64,000 bases of DNA from contig JACAXG010000060.1 in the NCBI GenBank assembly GCA_018881555.1, positions 1,054,001-1,118,000 on the forward strand. The letters run 5' to 3'. The translations under genes were made by a program, and so were the position numbers. The stretch's first letter is position 1, and each line of letters starts with the position of its first letter. The notes under the pieces were generated by a model. The model saw only the letters and a program-made list of their open reading frames with translations, made no database searches and had not been told where the DNA came from. Of the stretch, positions 23,101 through 32,224 are shown one piece after another. Source of the stretch: Amblyornis subalaris (taxonomy: Eukaryota; Chordata; Aves; Passeriformes; Ptilonorhynchidae).

Positions 23101-25568
23101 CTTTCAACTGCATTTCTATAGCTCACAAACCAATTTTTTTTTCCTGCAAAACATTGTATTCTTTAATTAGTAAGGGACATTCCCTTTTAAGACAAAAGCG
23201 GTGATTGGGTTATTAGTTCTCTGATAGAATCAAATAATGCCAGATAACCAGGCAGAAGTGTGCTTGCTATTTTTAAGTATTTTGCTTAAAATGCAAGCCA
23301 AGCTACAAGAACCAACTGCTTAAATAGCTAGTATGAATTCCATCTTAGTGCCTTCCTTGTTAGTACATGAAAATTGGTCATTAAAAGCAAATTAACATAG
23401 TGTTTTGTAAGTAAAATGTTCCATAAATATGACATTATGTCTTCTAANTCACTGTGGTGGCTTGGTGGTTTGGATGCTTCCTGTCGCAGAGAGAGAGAAG
23501 TAATTNTACATATCACTCAGTCATTTAAACCTTATGAACTCTCAAGAAGTTGAGTTCTTTGCCACAGAATATTTAAGTATTACAGACTTAACNGTGGTCT
23601 ACATTTATTTTTTTAATACTCGCATGCTATGTTCTGTTGCAGTTGGAGGAGGCAGTGATTTGAGACTTTGGACAGTTAATGGTGATCTTGTTGGACACGT
23701 GCACTGCAGGGAAAGTATTTGCTCTGTTGCTTTCTCTAACCAGCCTGAAGGCGTGTCTGTCAACGTGATTGCAGGGGGCCTTGAAAATGGAGTCGTTAGG
23801 TGAGCATTTGAAACGTTTATTTGTTAAAATACTCTATAACTTAGGCTCGCACTTTGAGAGCATGTAGCCAAATATCATGCTGATATTTGGCTTTAAAAAG
23901 GGTGGACAAGCTGTCACTCAGCTCCCAGTCTTACTAGTTGCTGAATAGATTGTTTATCACTGAAATATTTGTAAAATCAAGTGTGACAGAAGATGGCTCT
24001 TTCTTTCAGACTCTGGAGTACATGGGACCTGAAGCCAGTACGAGAAATAACATTTTCGAAGTCAGCCAAACCTATTGTAAGGTAAAAAGATCTTAAGTAT
24101 AGAATAAATGGATTTTTCTCTCTGGGGAAAAATAAAACAAACCCACAGCAAAATAGTCTTGAGTGTTGAACCTGAAAACAGGAGGTAAACACCCATGTCT
24201 AAAAAGAGCAATGCAAACCTACTAATTATTCATGAAAGCAAAGTAAGCACAAGTGTACTGTATTTGTAATGACACTAATAACTAGGTTCTGCTGCTGGCA
24301 GATGGAAATTAGCAGGATTCCCTTGAAAACTGAACAATAGCTACTCCTCTAATTTTTAAATTTAATATTTTTCCTCAGACTCTGTGTTAAAATTATATAA
24401 TCTTAACTTTGTCAGACTTAAATAGACAGTTTTTCTTCCTCAAAATTAAATTAAAATACTGCATTTCCCTCACCATTTTTTATGTTGGAGTGAAATGGTG
24501 GAGAAAGGAGTAAACTCAGAGAAGCCTGGAAGCTGCCATTTTGGAGTGCTTGTGTAGTCAGTTTTCTCTGAGTCCCCTTGATTTTTATAAGGAAATTCTC
24601 ATGCCAAAGTGTTTTCAGAACACAGTCAAAGAATTGAGCCTTTGATATCCCCAGTGGTACAGTAGTCTGAACAGAGGTCTTTGGAGTTATGCCAAAATTT
24701 TATTATCTTAGTGTTATCATAGTAATAAATCACACTGAAAAATTTTGTTTTGACTGTTGCTGGAATACCGTTTAAAATCCAAAATACTATTTTTTTTTTT
24801 AGAAATGAAAAAGATTTTCTGATAAGTTATTGCCTTCATTACCTCCTTTAAGAAGCACGCTTCACAAAGATTGTTGATAATGATTTAGTAGCTATTGAAT
24901 AATTTAAAGTTTCCTGCTTAAATGTGACAGAAAAAGGATGCTGACCTTCATGCTCTCTAACATTACCCATGGTATGACTGAAGGGCTTTACTAGCCCTGT
25001 TACAGCTCAAGAAATGCCCATCTGAACAAAAGTCCTGTGCTGTGCTGTGAAATCTGATGGATTTAGTTTCTGCCTTTGTCAGCAAAGCAAGTTCAGAGGG
25101 CACTGAGCTCTGCTGCAGAAAATTCTTCCTTTCAGAAACAGAAGGGAAGAGAGTAGGATGCTGCTACTGATCCTGCCCTTTTCCTTGACACTGCAAAGAA
25201 ATGAGTAGTAAACTGAAGGGGATGTTGAAGTGCTGGCCGAAGCTGTAGTTTAGCCTGTTTGGGTACAAAACGAATAAGCAGGCATATGCAAACATTGCTA
25301 CATTAATGCACGCGCTGGGTCTCCCCTGACAGCAAATCTTTGTTGGCTGAACTCTCATGGAGTTTTAATGTCTTCTAGCATTTTGAATAGCCACATTTAG
25401 TATAAAAATAGACTCTTCTTGTTTTCCAGCCTTACGTTTTCCTGTGACGGCCATCACTTGTTCACAGCTAACAGTGATGGGAATGTTATCGCCTGGTGCC
25501 GCAAGGACCAGCAGCGCTTGAAGCTGCCCATGTTCTACTCCTTCCTCAGCAGCTACGCGGCNGGGTGA
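712..25568 (+). CDS. LYST: LYST, lysosomal trafficking regulator (C-terminal third, 27 exons)
   Basis: Large cytosolic BEACH-family scaffold controlling size and secretion of lysosomes and lysosome-related organelles; human loss causes Chediak-Higashi syndrome (established knowledge). The exons join as 712-878, 1373-1525, 2755-2946, 3462-3640, 4762-4968, 6234-6410, 6902-6978, 7914-8102, 8758-8903, 8992-9088, 9693-9754, 10116-10171, 11038-11190, 11522-11766, 12478-12544, 13453-13609, 14016-14156, 14578-14795, 16130-16360, 17063-17252, 18162-18298, 19048-19146, 22126-22265, 22563-22660, 23643-23799, 24010-24081, 25430-25568. Every junction has AG/GT and the phases chain into 1,314 codons plus TGA without interruption. 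Counting from the first full codon: helical/armadillo-like region 1-500, PH-BEACH about 505-625, BEACH about 630-925, WD40 about 1005-1314. The protein follows the human one almost residue for residue. The start codon and N-terminal exons are outside the window, so the entry is partial at its left end. Confidence 0.97.
1373..1525 (+). CDS. LYST: LYST exon, window exon 2
   Basis: Acceptor ctctgtag and donor gtgagt. Residues 56-106 of the window protein, with [14 protein letters not shown] conserved, followed by a Ser/Pro/Ala-rich stretch that is variable in the family, then QKRKGIAG. The split codon AAT spans the upstream junction. Confidence 0.95.
1526..2754 (+). other. LYST intron with TA microsatellite
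   Basis: Non-coding. Holds the (TA)n run at 2093-2125 and T/A-rich tracts near 2510-2560. Nothing else is recognised. Confidence 0.6.
2093..2125. repeat. (TA)n microsatellite
   Basis: Uninterrupted TA dinucleotide run of about 16 units inside a LYST intron; likely length-polymorphic. Confidence 0.9.
2755..2946 (+). CDS. LYST: LYST exon, window exon 3
   Basis: Acceptor ccttaaag, donor gtagga. Encodes residues 107-170, including [12 protein letters not shown] and [16 protein letters not shown], highly conserved. The open frame runs on past the donor to 3107, but that extension has no family similarity, so the donor at 2947 is preferred. Confidence 0.94.
3462..3640 (+). CDS. LYST: LYST exon, window exon 4 (divergent linker)
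   Basis: Acceptor taaattttaag, donor gtaagt. Encodes residues 171-230. The first 40 residues are acidic and only loosely similar to human (conserved positions include ENASQS and INPFLKE); the end, LVEGIKVSV, is strongly conserved. The segment has the same length as in human (60 residues), so the alignment holds without gaps. Confidence 0.9.
4762..4968 (+). CDS. LYST: LYST exon, window exon 5
   Basis: Acceptor ccttag, donor gtaaga, 69 codons in phase 0. Contains [15 protein letters not shown] and [13 protein letters not shown], matching the family. The base at 4794 is N, the third base of a CAN codon, so residue 241 is Gln or His; the family has Gln. Confidence 0.95.
4969..6233 (+). other. 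LYST intron
   Basis: 1.26 kb, AT-rich; no exon-like block with splice sites and no recognised repeat. Confidence 0.55.
6234..6410 (+). CDS. LYST: LYST exon, window exon 6
   Basis: Acceptor tcttctag, donor gtttgt (a weak donor). Encodes 59 residues from [17 protein letters not shown] to LIKALKE. The match to human is clear at both ends (KLVLYL, CGYKCIP) and loose in between. Confidence 0.93.
6902..6978 (+). CDS. LYST: LYST exon, window exon 7
   Basis: Short 77-nt exon; acceptor ccattcag, donor gtaagt. Encodes [19 protein letters not shown] and NNRQ, corresponding to the human [16 protein letters not shown] segment. Confidence 0.94.
7914..8102 (+). CDS. LYST: LYST exon, window exon 8
   Basis: Acceptor tttcctcag, donor gtgagt. 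Residues 384-446, including [36 protein letters not shown] and [17 protein letters not shown]. Conservation is very high. Confidence 0.96.
8758..8903 (+). CDS. LYST: LYST exon, window exon 9
   Basis: Acceptor ttttatcag, donor gtaatt. Encodes [20 protein letters not shown] and [17 protein letters not shown], a signature block immediately N-terminal to the PH-BEACH domain. Confidence 0.96.
8992..9088 (+). CDS. LYST: LYST exon, window exon 10
   Basis: Acceptor cttcatag, donor gtaagg. Residues 496-527, including [13 protein letters not shown] and [12 protein letters not shown]; start of the PH-BEACH region. It is separated from exon 9 by an intron of only 88 bp. Confidence 0.95.
9693..9754 (+). 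CDS. LYST: LYST exon, window exon 11
   Basis: 62-nt exon, acceptor atatttcag, donor gtaagt. Encodes [20 protein letters not shown], the first strands of the PH-BEACH fold. Confidence 0.95.
10116..10171 (+). CDS. LYST: LYST exon, window exon 12
   Basis: 56-nt exon, acceptor gctgtag, donor gtaagt. Encodes [19 protein letters not shown] within PH-BEACH. Confidence 0.95.
11038..11190 (+). CDS. LYST: LYST exon, window exon 13
   Basis: Acceptor ttctacag, donor gtactg, 51 codons. Encodes [20 protein letters not shown] and the following [19 protein letters not shown], the C-terminal half of PH-BEACH with its conserved tryptophans. Confidence 0.97.
11522..11766 (+). CDS. LYST: LYST exon, window exon 14
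   Basis: Longest LYST exon in the window (245 nt); acceptor cttttag, donor gtaata. It covers the end of PH-BEACH and the start of the BEACH domain, with the family core [20 protein letters not shown] and [12 protein letters not shown]. Confidence 0.97.
12478..12544 (+). CDS. LYST: LYST exon, window exon 15
   Basis: 67-nt exon, acceptor ctgttgcag, donor gtaatt. Encodes NLVKPIAVQ and [12 protein letters not shown] of the BEACH domain. Confidence 0.95.
13453..13609 (+). CDS. LYST: LYST exon, window exon 16
   Basis: Acceptor tttttctag, donor gtaagg. Encodes [20 protein letters not shown] and [20 protein letters not shown], the most conserved block of BEACH domains (HYGSHYS). Confidence 0.97.
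14016..14156 (+). CDS. LYST: LYST exon, window exon 17
   Basis: Acceptor ctttacag, donor gtatac. Encodes [11 protein letters not shown] and [20 protein letters not shown]; the ELIPEFFY motif is diagnostic of BEACH proteins. Confidence 0.97.
14578..14795 (+). CDS. LYST: LYST exon, window exon 18
   Basis: Acceptor ttcctag, donor gtaagt. Encodes [20 protein letters not shown] and [15 protein letters not shown], the BEACH segment with the WIDLIFGYKQ-type motif. Confidence 0.97.
14796..16129 (+). other. LYST intron
   Basis: 1.33 kb. Contains a short (GT)n run near 15103-15117. A 161-codon open frame on the - strand (15758-16243) crosses its end and the next exon but resembles no protein I know. 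Confidence 0.55.
16130..16360 (+). CDS. LYST: LYST exon, window exon 19
   Basis: Acceptor ccactgtag, donor gtatgt, 77 codons. Completes BEACH (YGQTPRQLF, residues about 915-925) and enters the BEACH-WD40 linker ([17 protein letters not shown]). Confidence 0.97.
17063..17252 (+). CDS. LYST: LYST exon, window exon 20
   Basis: Acceptor tattttag, donor gtatga. Encodes [20 protein letters not shown] and [16 protein letters not shown], the transition to the WD40 propeller. Confidence 0.96.
18162..18298 (+). CDS. LYST: LYST exon, window exon 21
   Basis: Acceptor ccttcag, donor gtaaaa. Encodes [20 protein letters not shown] and the conserved [11 protein letters not shown]. Confidence 0.96.
19048..19146 (+). 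CDS. LYST: LYST exon, window exon 22
   Basis: Acceptor tttcaag, donor gtangt (N at 19150 inside the donor). 33 codons: [20 protein letters not shown], a WD-repeat blade. Confidence 0.95.
19147..22125 (+). other. LYST intron, longest in the window's part of the gene
   Basis: 2.98 kb between two WD40 exons. Read on both strands without finding a CR1 or LTR signature or an exon-like open frame. Confidence 0.55.
22126..22265 (+). CDS. LYST: LYST exon, window exon 23
   Basis: Acceptor gtttttcag, donor gtacaa. Encodes [18 protein letters not shown] and [12 protein letters not shown], a complete WD40 blade (GH...WD). The preceding intron of about 3 kb is the longest between LYST exons here. Confidence 0.97.
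22563..22660 (+). CDS. LYST: LYST exon, window exon 24
   Basis: Acceptor ttttcttcag, donor gtatgt. Encodes [20 protein letters not shown] and GDIATVCDS of the propeller. Confidence 0.96.
23643..23799 (+). CDS. LYST: LYST exon, window exon 25
   Basis: Acceptor ctgttgcag, donor gtgagc. Encodes [20 protein letters not shown] and [12 protein letters not shown]. The junction codon gives Val where human LYST has Ala. Confidence 0.96.
23866..23892. repeat. Perfect 12-bp inverted repeat, 3-nt loop
   Basis: AGCCAAATATCA at 23866-23877, loop TGC, and its exact reverse complement at 23881-23892, in the 210-bp LYST intron between window exons 25 and 26. Function unknown. Confidence 0.85.
24010..24081 (+). 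CDS. LYST: LYST exon, window exon 26
   Basis: 72-nt exon, acceptor ttctttcag, donor gtaaaa. Encodes [15 protein letters not shown] of the WD40 region. Confidence 0.95.
24082..25429 (+). other. last LYST intron
   Basis: 1.35 kb, AT-rich; no coding block or repeat recognised. Confidence 0.55.
25430..25568 (+). CDS. LYST: LYST last coding exon, window exon 27
   Basis: Acceptor gttttccag. Encodes [20 protein letters not shown] and the C-terminus [12 protein letters not shown], then TGA at 25566-25568. N at 25562 is the third base of GCN (Ala), so it is silent. This exon is much richer in GC than its surroundings. Confidence 0.97.
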
Positions 25569-26200
25569 TGGTGGACTCTGCTGCTAACTCATGTGTCTGA
25601 TGCACTTTAATCCAAAATAGATTATAGGATCTCTTATTTAACTGGACTTTGAAGTACTTTGAACGTCTCTAGAATGACTGAATAGATGGGTATTTTTAAA
25701 AGAGTGGTCTAAGGTGGATGTAAAATTGCATATGTGCATGCACGAACTTGAAGCATATCCAGGTCAGCAGGAAGCTCTGGTCATACTATCCAATGCCAGC
25801 AAAGTGACTCATAAGTGCTCAATGCTGCAATATAAAACACCAACAGTATTTTTTTAAATCACTTCTTGGACAGAAGTATTTAAAAAAATTGATTATGCTT
25901 ATTCCCCCTCTTAGTTTGTAAAATATCAGCAGCATCAATTTCTGTAAATATCTATTGAAATGTCAGCCTATGTATATCTCATTAGTTGAGCGTGGTATGG
26001 TTAGCTCTGGGATAAGCAATCCAAAACTTAAAAATCAAACACCACTTAAAAATTGCTTTTTTTGAGAAGCAAAGAACTTAGTAGGTGCTTTTTGCACCAT
26101 CTTATGGTATTGTAATGCTAAAAATTGAATTTCTGCTATCTTTATATTTGTAGTTTTTGCCATCTTCTCTGTTATTGTAATAGTCTTCGCAACAGATGAA

Positions 26201-26206
26201 AATAAA
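26201..26206 (+). promoter_or_regulatory. LYST: possible alternative LYST poly(A) signal
   Basis: AATAAA 630 bases after the stop, followed by a T-rich stretch (atatttgtcttagtg). It could yield a short 3'UTR; motif only. Confidence 0.35.
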
Positions 26207-27522
26207 ATATTTGTCTTAGTGATGGGTAGACACTTCATGGCATCACGAAACGGTGGTTAGATCACCATGCAGTAACTCCCTAACTTTGTCATAGTTAGCT
26301 ATTGCAATTCTGTGGCAGAACATCTGTTACATACAACACAGCTTATCTCCCAGNACTCTAAAAAGATGTTAAAGAAGGCACAGATGTGCTCCTGTTCTAG
26401 TGTCATTGAGGTTCAATACACCTGTAAAATGTTTGAATCTAACTGTTTGAATAATCAATGTTCATAAGCATCAGATGATTTGGAAATGTGTACACAGATA
26501 CNCTGTGCAAATTCGTTGTTTATTCTTGGGTGCTGTTTTCTGAGGGGAAAAAAAAATAAGCCTCTGTTGTGAAAGGCTTAACAAATTTGAATTCTTAGGC
26601 CAGAGGAAAAATTAGTATTTCAGTTGATGGATTTGTAGACCTCTAAACCTGACACCATGAGTGAGTGCCTACCAGCCATGTGAATGGTAAAGCAAGAACA
26701 CTATGTAAGTCTGATGTAGTTACCTTTTCCTTTTAAATTGCTTTGCTTTTTCATCACTGACATGTTCTGCTATTGCCATTGAGTCAAACTGATACATTGC
26801 TGTATCTTCTCATGTTTAAGGCTCAACTGCTTTGAGAACACTTTTTATGAAATTGTCAGGTTGTGACGAAGGTGACACACACACAGAGGCAATCTTTACA
26901 CTTTTGAAAATTCCAAGTAGTTTTCAGAAATTCTTGCAACTTCCCAGTCGAAGAACTTCTCAAACTAGAAAAACTTAAGAAAAATGTTCTCATAGTTCAT
27001 GACACAAAGGCTCATTGTCAGTTCCATTAAGCAAGTGGCTACATACTGTATGAATTGAATTTTAAACTGCATATATTGTAGCAGCATTGTGTGGGATGGC
27101 TTTAGTCATGTTTTTCTCTGTCTAAATATTAATGTAAGGTCCAAATACAGACTGAAAAGCTTCCTGGCTCATGTTGATGTGATGTGCTTTCTTTAAGAGA
27201 AAAAAGACAAACANTGTAGTTTTGGGGTGCTTTTGTGCTCCCTGTTTTGGGGTGTTGCTCACAAAGGCTTATTTTTTTATAAAGTAGAATTCCACTTGTT
27301 ACAAACCAATATGCAAAATTGCTGGCCTTGTAAAGAGTGCAATATTATATATTTTTATGTAAAAGTAAAAATGATTTTTTGAAGCAAGGAATATTTATTC
27401 AGCTTAATATTCTGAAACTATTAAAATAACATTGCAATAGTGTCTGTGCATGATGTACTTAAATTTCCTGTAAATGTCACATTCCACACTGTATTTGTAT
27501 ATACACTGTCACATTGTTGGGT

Positions 27523-27528
27523 AATAAA
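27523..27528 (+). promoter_or_regulatory. LYST: LYST poly(A) signal AATAAA
   Basis: Canonical AATAAA followed within 30-60 bases by T/GT-rich sequence (gtttttggctcagttgt, then tttcttcttttag). Likely the main cleavage site, near 27545. Confidence 0.75.
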
Positions 27529-27545
27529 CAGATCTTTGTACCAAA

Positions 27546-29914
27546 CCATTTTGAGATGATTAGAAACATGTTTTTGGCTCAGTTGTACGTTTCTTCTTTT
27601 AGAAGTCTTTCATAGCTTGCTCCGGATCAATTTAAACTGGTTCCTGTGTCTTTTGTATTTTAAAAGTCATGAGGTGGGAAAGTTCTGTTTATGGGTTATG
27701 TCCTGTGTTTGTCAAATTGAAGGTGGGGAGTGCAAGATGGGAAGTGGGAAACTCTAGGTGTATCATTCTGCACATGTGTTTGTCTTTCCTTCCCCTAGGA
27801 TGCATGACTAGAATTTGGATGAAGTCCTGGCTCTCAAAGTGGAGACATTCCCCTTCCTTCCATCTGCCTTCTCACTGAAAACCTGTCTGAGCTGCAAAGG
27901 CAGAAAAGCAACTTCCCTCTGGATTTGCAGAGAGATGGGTGGAAATTGGAAGACTAGGATCTCAGGGAGGCATCTGACAGGATGCAAGGCTCTTTCTGTT
28001 GGAAGCCAGGGTTTGAGACAGGTTCATGTGGCAAGGCCTANCTACCTGATTGCAGGATTCTGTGGTAAACCCAGACCTTTATCTTCTGATAGTGGAGAGA
28101 CATGGTGAGAAAGGGAAGGAGAGGCAACAGCTGGATATTCACGTGTGGTGGGAATCTCCAAAACCATTACAGAAAAAGGGAATGCTGATCTTGCATTTAG
28201 AGATCCACTGTTTAGACAAACCCANGACAATGAAGAGGAGAAACAAAAGAAAAAGTCAGTAGAGAACTATTATCTGTGAACTGAGTTAAACAATAAGATA
28301 ATATAATAATAATATAACTTAATAGAGCATTGGGGAAATATCACCTGGCTTGCTACTTACAAACTTTTAGTTTACCTTTTAATTTCTTCATACTTTGTTT
28401 TGTTTAAAGCTGTGTTGGGTTATTCTTTTTTCCTTCTTGCATATGCAAACAGAAGTCGTACTTCTGTGTGCTGCTCTATCACAAAAACAAAGAAAAANTA
28501 CTATTGAAAAGCTCTGCTTGCCTTGAAAAATATCCACTGGAATGTTATTTAAGCCTTTTTACATACAAACAGCACTTTGTCATTTGCTACTGTACTAAGT
28601 TACAAACTACTGACAAATGACCTCTGTGCAGAGATTTATTTGCCATTACTGCTCTGGAGTGGGGTCAGAAAGCCACTGATTTTGCATCTGGCTTTCTGTG
28701 ATATTGTGTATTTCACAATTTTGAAAAAGGATTAAAAATTAAATGTGACTGCTCCAATTAGACTCTTAAAATATTCTGGACTCCACAGCAGAAAGTAGTT
28801 GAGTAAAAATAGGAGCTTGCTTACTGTTTCCAACTTTAAGCTAGTATTCCCAGGGNAAAAAAAAATTAAAATCCTGATTCTCTAATGTAATTGACTGAAG
28901 CCCATATAAGCCTCATTAGAGGCTAGTTCATATAAATTCAAGCAATAGAAATTTGTGCTAGCTGTATGGATATTGCCCTCAGAACCTGTAGGAGATGCCT
29001 GGTTGTGGTGGAAAGTTAAGAGTTTGCAGATTAAAAAGAAAACATGTCTGTGTAATATATTATAAAAATACATTTTAAAACAGTCATTCTCTGCCCTTAT
29101 ATTTTAGCGTAAGTAATAAAATTGTTAGAATCTAGTGGTAAAAATACTGTGTGAAATGATCACACTGGGTGATTATTAGAACTATCTAACGTGCAGTTTG
29201 TCTAACAGCATGTAAATCCTTTGTCTGTGAAATGGGGCCTTTTGTCNACTGATGATGCAGTTGAACATGAGTGAAACAGCAGCAGCATGGGCCAGTGAGG
29301 TTTCTAGTCAGTTTCTGGAACCCGACTTATGGGNAACTTATGAACTTATCTATTTATATTTTGTAATGTTTACCTTTTTTCTGCTGCATCTCCTTCTCCC
29401 AAGCCACTACCTCAAAAGCCATTGACTCNGCCTCAAAAGAGGCTGCCCTTGCACCAAAGCACCTTTAAAAACAGGGCTCTTCCTTGTTCTCTTTCGTATA
29501 GAAAACAAATGTTACTTGGAAATTCTGCTCCACTACAATTGCATGAGAAAAAGTGCTGAGGACAGAGTAGGAGAAAACATACACCCCTCCAGAGGGAATA
29601 GCCACGTTACTGGGGTGGTGGTGCTCCTGCCAATGTGTTACCACGGCTGACAAATTTTTCAGTTAAAAATGTTAATTGGCACTTTTAAATGCTGCTGACT
29701 CNTATGGTTTTTATAGGGAGAAGTATATAAAAATCGATCTATGAAGCTGAATTGTATTGCTCGGACATACTAGCCCTGACTAGGTGAGTCTAAGAAGCCC
29801 CTTTCCCACAGCAGTTCCATTCCTCACAGTGAGCTTTTTACTTCATCCTTCCTTTTTTTGGTGTGAGGGCAGGACAGGCGCTCTGGGCTCTCACCCCTGT
29901 ACCATGCAGACTTT
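27546..29914. other. LYST-GNG4 intergenic DNA
   Basis: No gene seen. Short open frames near 27669-28262 lack family similarity and fall in several frames. An AT-rich low-complexity patch lies near 28290-28325. Confidence 0.5.
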
Positions 29915-30632
29915 GCCATTTGAGCTACAGTGCTACAGGCTGGGGGCAGAGTGGCTGGAAATCGGCCCACTGGAAAAGGACGTGGAGGTGCTGATTGACA
30001 CAAAGCTGAGCAGGGGTCCGTGTGTGCCCAGGTGGCCAAGAAAGCCAATGGCATCCTGGCTTGTGTCAGAAATAGTCGCCAGCAGGACCAGGGCAGTGAC
30101 TGTCCCCCTGTGCTCGCATAGTCTGTCTTCAGTTCTGGGCTCCTCAGTTCGGGAAGGACACTGAGGTGCTGGAATGTTTCTGGAGAAGGGCAGTGAAGTT
30201 GATGAAGGGTCTGGAATTCAGGTCCTAGGAGGAACGGCTGCGGGAGCTGGGGTGGTTTAACCTGGAGAAGAGGAGGCTCAGGGCGCACCTTATCATTCNC
30301 TACAACCACTTGAATGGAGGCTGTAGCCAGGTGGGAGTCGGTCTCTTCTCCCGGGTAGCAAGTGACAGGACACAAGGAAATGGTCTCAAGCTGTGCCAGG
30401 GCTGGTTCAGTTTCGATATTAGGAGGAATTTCTTCACGTAAAGGGTGNTTAAACAATGGCGTGGATTGCCCAGGGAGATGAAGTCACTGTCCCTGGCGGT
30501 GTTTACAGGGTCTGGCACTCAGTGCCCATGGTCTCGTTGACAGGCTCGTGTTCGGTCATTGGTTGGACTCGATGATCTCAGAGGGCTTTTCCAACCCCAC
30601 TGATTCTGTGTTTCTGCGGTCTGTGATTCCGT
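29915..30632 (+). mobile_element. CR1 LINE 3' fragment
   Basis: Chicken-repeat-1 non-LTR retrotransposon, 5'-truncated. The + strand carries decayed ORF2 C-terminal coding (EWLEIGPLEKDVEVLIDTKL) and then the familiar tail: GAAGAGGAGGCTCAGGG, CCCAGGGAGATGAAGTCAC, TTGGACTCGATGATCTCAGA, GGGCTTTTCCAACCCC. It ends in a degenerate ATTCTGTG motif near 30632. Frames are broken, so it is inactive. Its 3' end abuts the GNG4 CpG island. Confidence 0.92.
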
Positions 30633-30654
30633 TTGAGAAATACCTGGGTGATCG

Positions 30655-31290
30655 CTCGATCCTTAGCGCCTGCTGGAGCCGGGCAGGAGGCGGCTGCAGC
30701 AGGAACAAGAGGGAGGGAGGCAGGCGGAGCGTGAGGGCGGTGGCAGCGAGGCCGCGGCCGCCCCGCCCCCCGCGCCATGTGCCGCTGCCGGCCGGGCTGC
30801 TCGCGGCCCCCGCGCTGAGGGAGGCACGGACGGAGGGAGGGGCGGACGGACGGAGGGAGTGCNCGGGGGCCCGGCCGGGAGAAGGGGCCGGGTGGGGCGA
30901 GGCGGGGCGGGAGAAGGGCGGCTGGAGCTGGGGCGGGTCGAGGCTGCCGCGCGGGGGTTTCTCCGTCGCTGCGGCCGGCGCCGGTGTCCTGGGAAACCCT
31001 TGGCTGCTGCGCCCGGCGTCCCGCTGGTCCCGTGGGCTGCTGCGGGTAAACGGCGGCCGCGCGAGCCGGAGTTCCCCGGTTACCCGCAGGAGTCGGCGTC
31101 GGGCTTTCGGCTCCGTAGTCGCTGGCACCGGCGGGGAGCATCCTTCTCCGGAGAACCTGCCCCGAGCCCAGGTACCCCGCGGGCGGCGGGAAGGGGGTCT
31201 CTGCCCTGCGTGCGTTCCTCCTCCGCCAGCTCCTGGTGCGAAGGCTCAAGGAAGCGGCCGCTTTTCCTGCTGACTGGCTCGCGCTGACGG
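30655..31290 (+). promoter_or_regulatory. GNG4: CpG island, probable GNG4 promoter and 5' non-coding exon
   Basis: Abrupt change to very GC- and CpG-rich sequence with G-rich and GCC-type blocks, sitting upstream of the first GNG4 coding exon in the same orientation. Plausible 5'-exon donors are cag|gtaccc at 31172 and gcgg|gtaaac near 31046; both are motif-only. Large open frames on both strands here are composition artefacts. The assignment to GNG4 rests on position and orientation and could be tested with 5' transcript ends. Confidence 0.7.
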
Positions 31291-32174
31291 GGGAATAACT
31301 CTCACTGCCCCGGCTGCTGCTGGCGGTAATCACCGATGTGCGGTGCTGGGAGCTGCTGCACAGCAGAGCCATTAGGGCAGTGCAGTCAGACAGAAAACTC
31401 GGAAAAACAACTTGAAAAACGCTGCTGCCCTGCAGGTGATGCAGTGCCGAGCTTCCCGGAGGCGCTCTCCCTACCTTGTGTGTTACAATTCAGTTCAAAT
31501 AGATTTTAAGCAGGGTTTAAGGGGAATAATCAAAATTCACTGTGTATTTCTTTAAAAGCTCCTAGCTATCTTTCAAAATTAGCTAAAGAGGTAAAACAGT
31601 AGACAGGAATCATCTTTCTGCCTCAGACTTTCAGAATCTCGGATGCTTTGCTGGGCTGTACGTTCACATAACCTGTATGCTGATGATAAATAATATTGCA
31701 TGAAAAGATTGTCCTTGTGAAATATCACATTAGTTCAGCCATTTTTTCCTTTGATTGTTAAATGCTGAGAAGCAAGATGATAGTTTTGAATAAAAATTTG
31801 GGTATGGTGGCAAGAATTTTTGGAACTTGACAGTTGGACTGGATGTGTTAGGTGAGAACTGAGCGGTTGGAGTTTCACTGATTGGCAGTTACATGATTAG
31901 AAGTTATTTTCAAAGTCACCACGTTTATGGTATGAACATTACATTCTTTCCTTATCGTGAACAATAGTCTTGCCTTTAATCTAATCGTTTCTGTTTGTAC
32001 TACTAAGCTTCTCTTTAGCAGATGGAGTGAAAAGCTCTAGTAATTTTCTAGTATTTCTTTGTGCAGCCATGAGATAGAGAAAGCAAAAGGATTCCTTACC
32101 CTCCCTCTGTTTACAGAGCTACGTCAGTTGCTGTAAGCCTTAGACTAAGAACTGAGATAGAGGGGGAAGTTGGG

Positions 32175-32224
32175 TTTCTTTCCTTTTCTTTTTCTCTTTT
32201 TCTCTTTTTTCTTTTTTCTTTTAA
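32175..32224. repeat. pyrimidine-rich (CTTT-type) tract
   Basis: About 50 bases almost wholly of C and T on the + strand, made of irregular CTTTT units. Confidence 0.75.

Larger units (their letters stand above)
25569..27545 (+). other. LYST: LYST 3'UTR
   Basis: About 2 kb of AT-rich non-coding DNA directly after the stop, without similarity to repeats I know. The end is placed by the AATAAA at 27523; an earlier AATAAA at 26201 could give a shorter form. Confidence 0.75.

Noticed and set aside
29720..29745. TATA-like sequence (AGTATATAAAAATCG)
   Set aside because: No transcript or gene start nearby; a chance match in AT-rich DNA.
29824..30456. 210-codon open frame on the - strand
   Set aside because: Antisense of a CR1 fragment and crossed by N bases.
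30556..31372. Open frames of 142-264 codons on both strands in the CpG island
   Set aside because: They overlap in several frames, are Arg/Pro/Gly/Ala-rich as expected from GC content alone, and resemble no protein.
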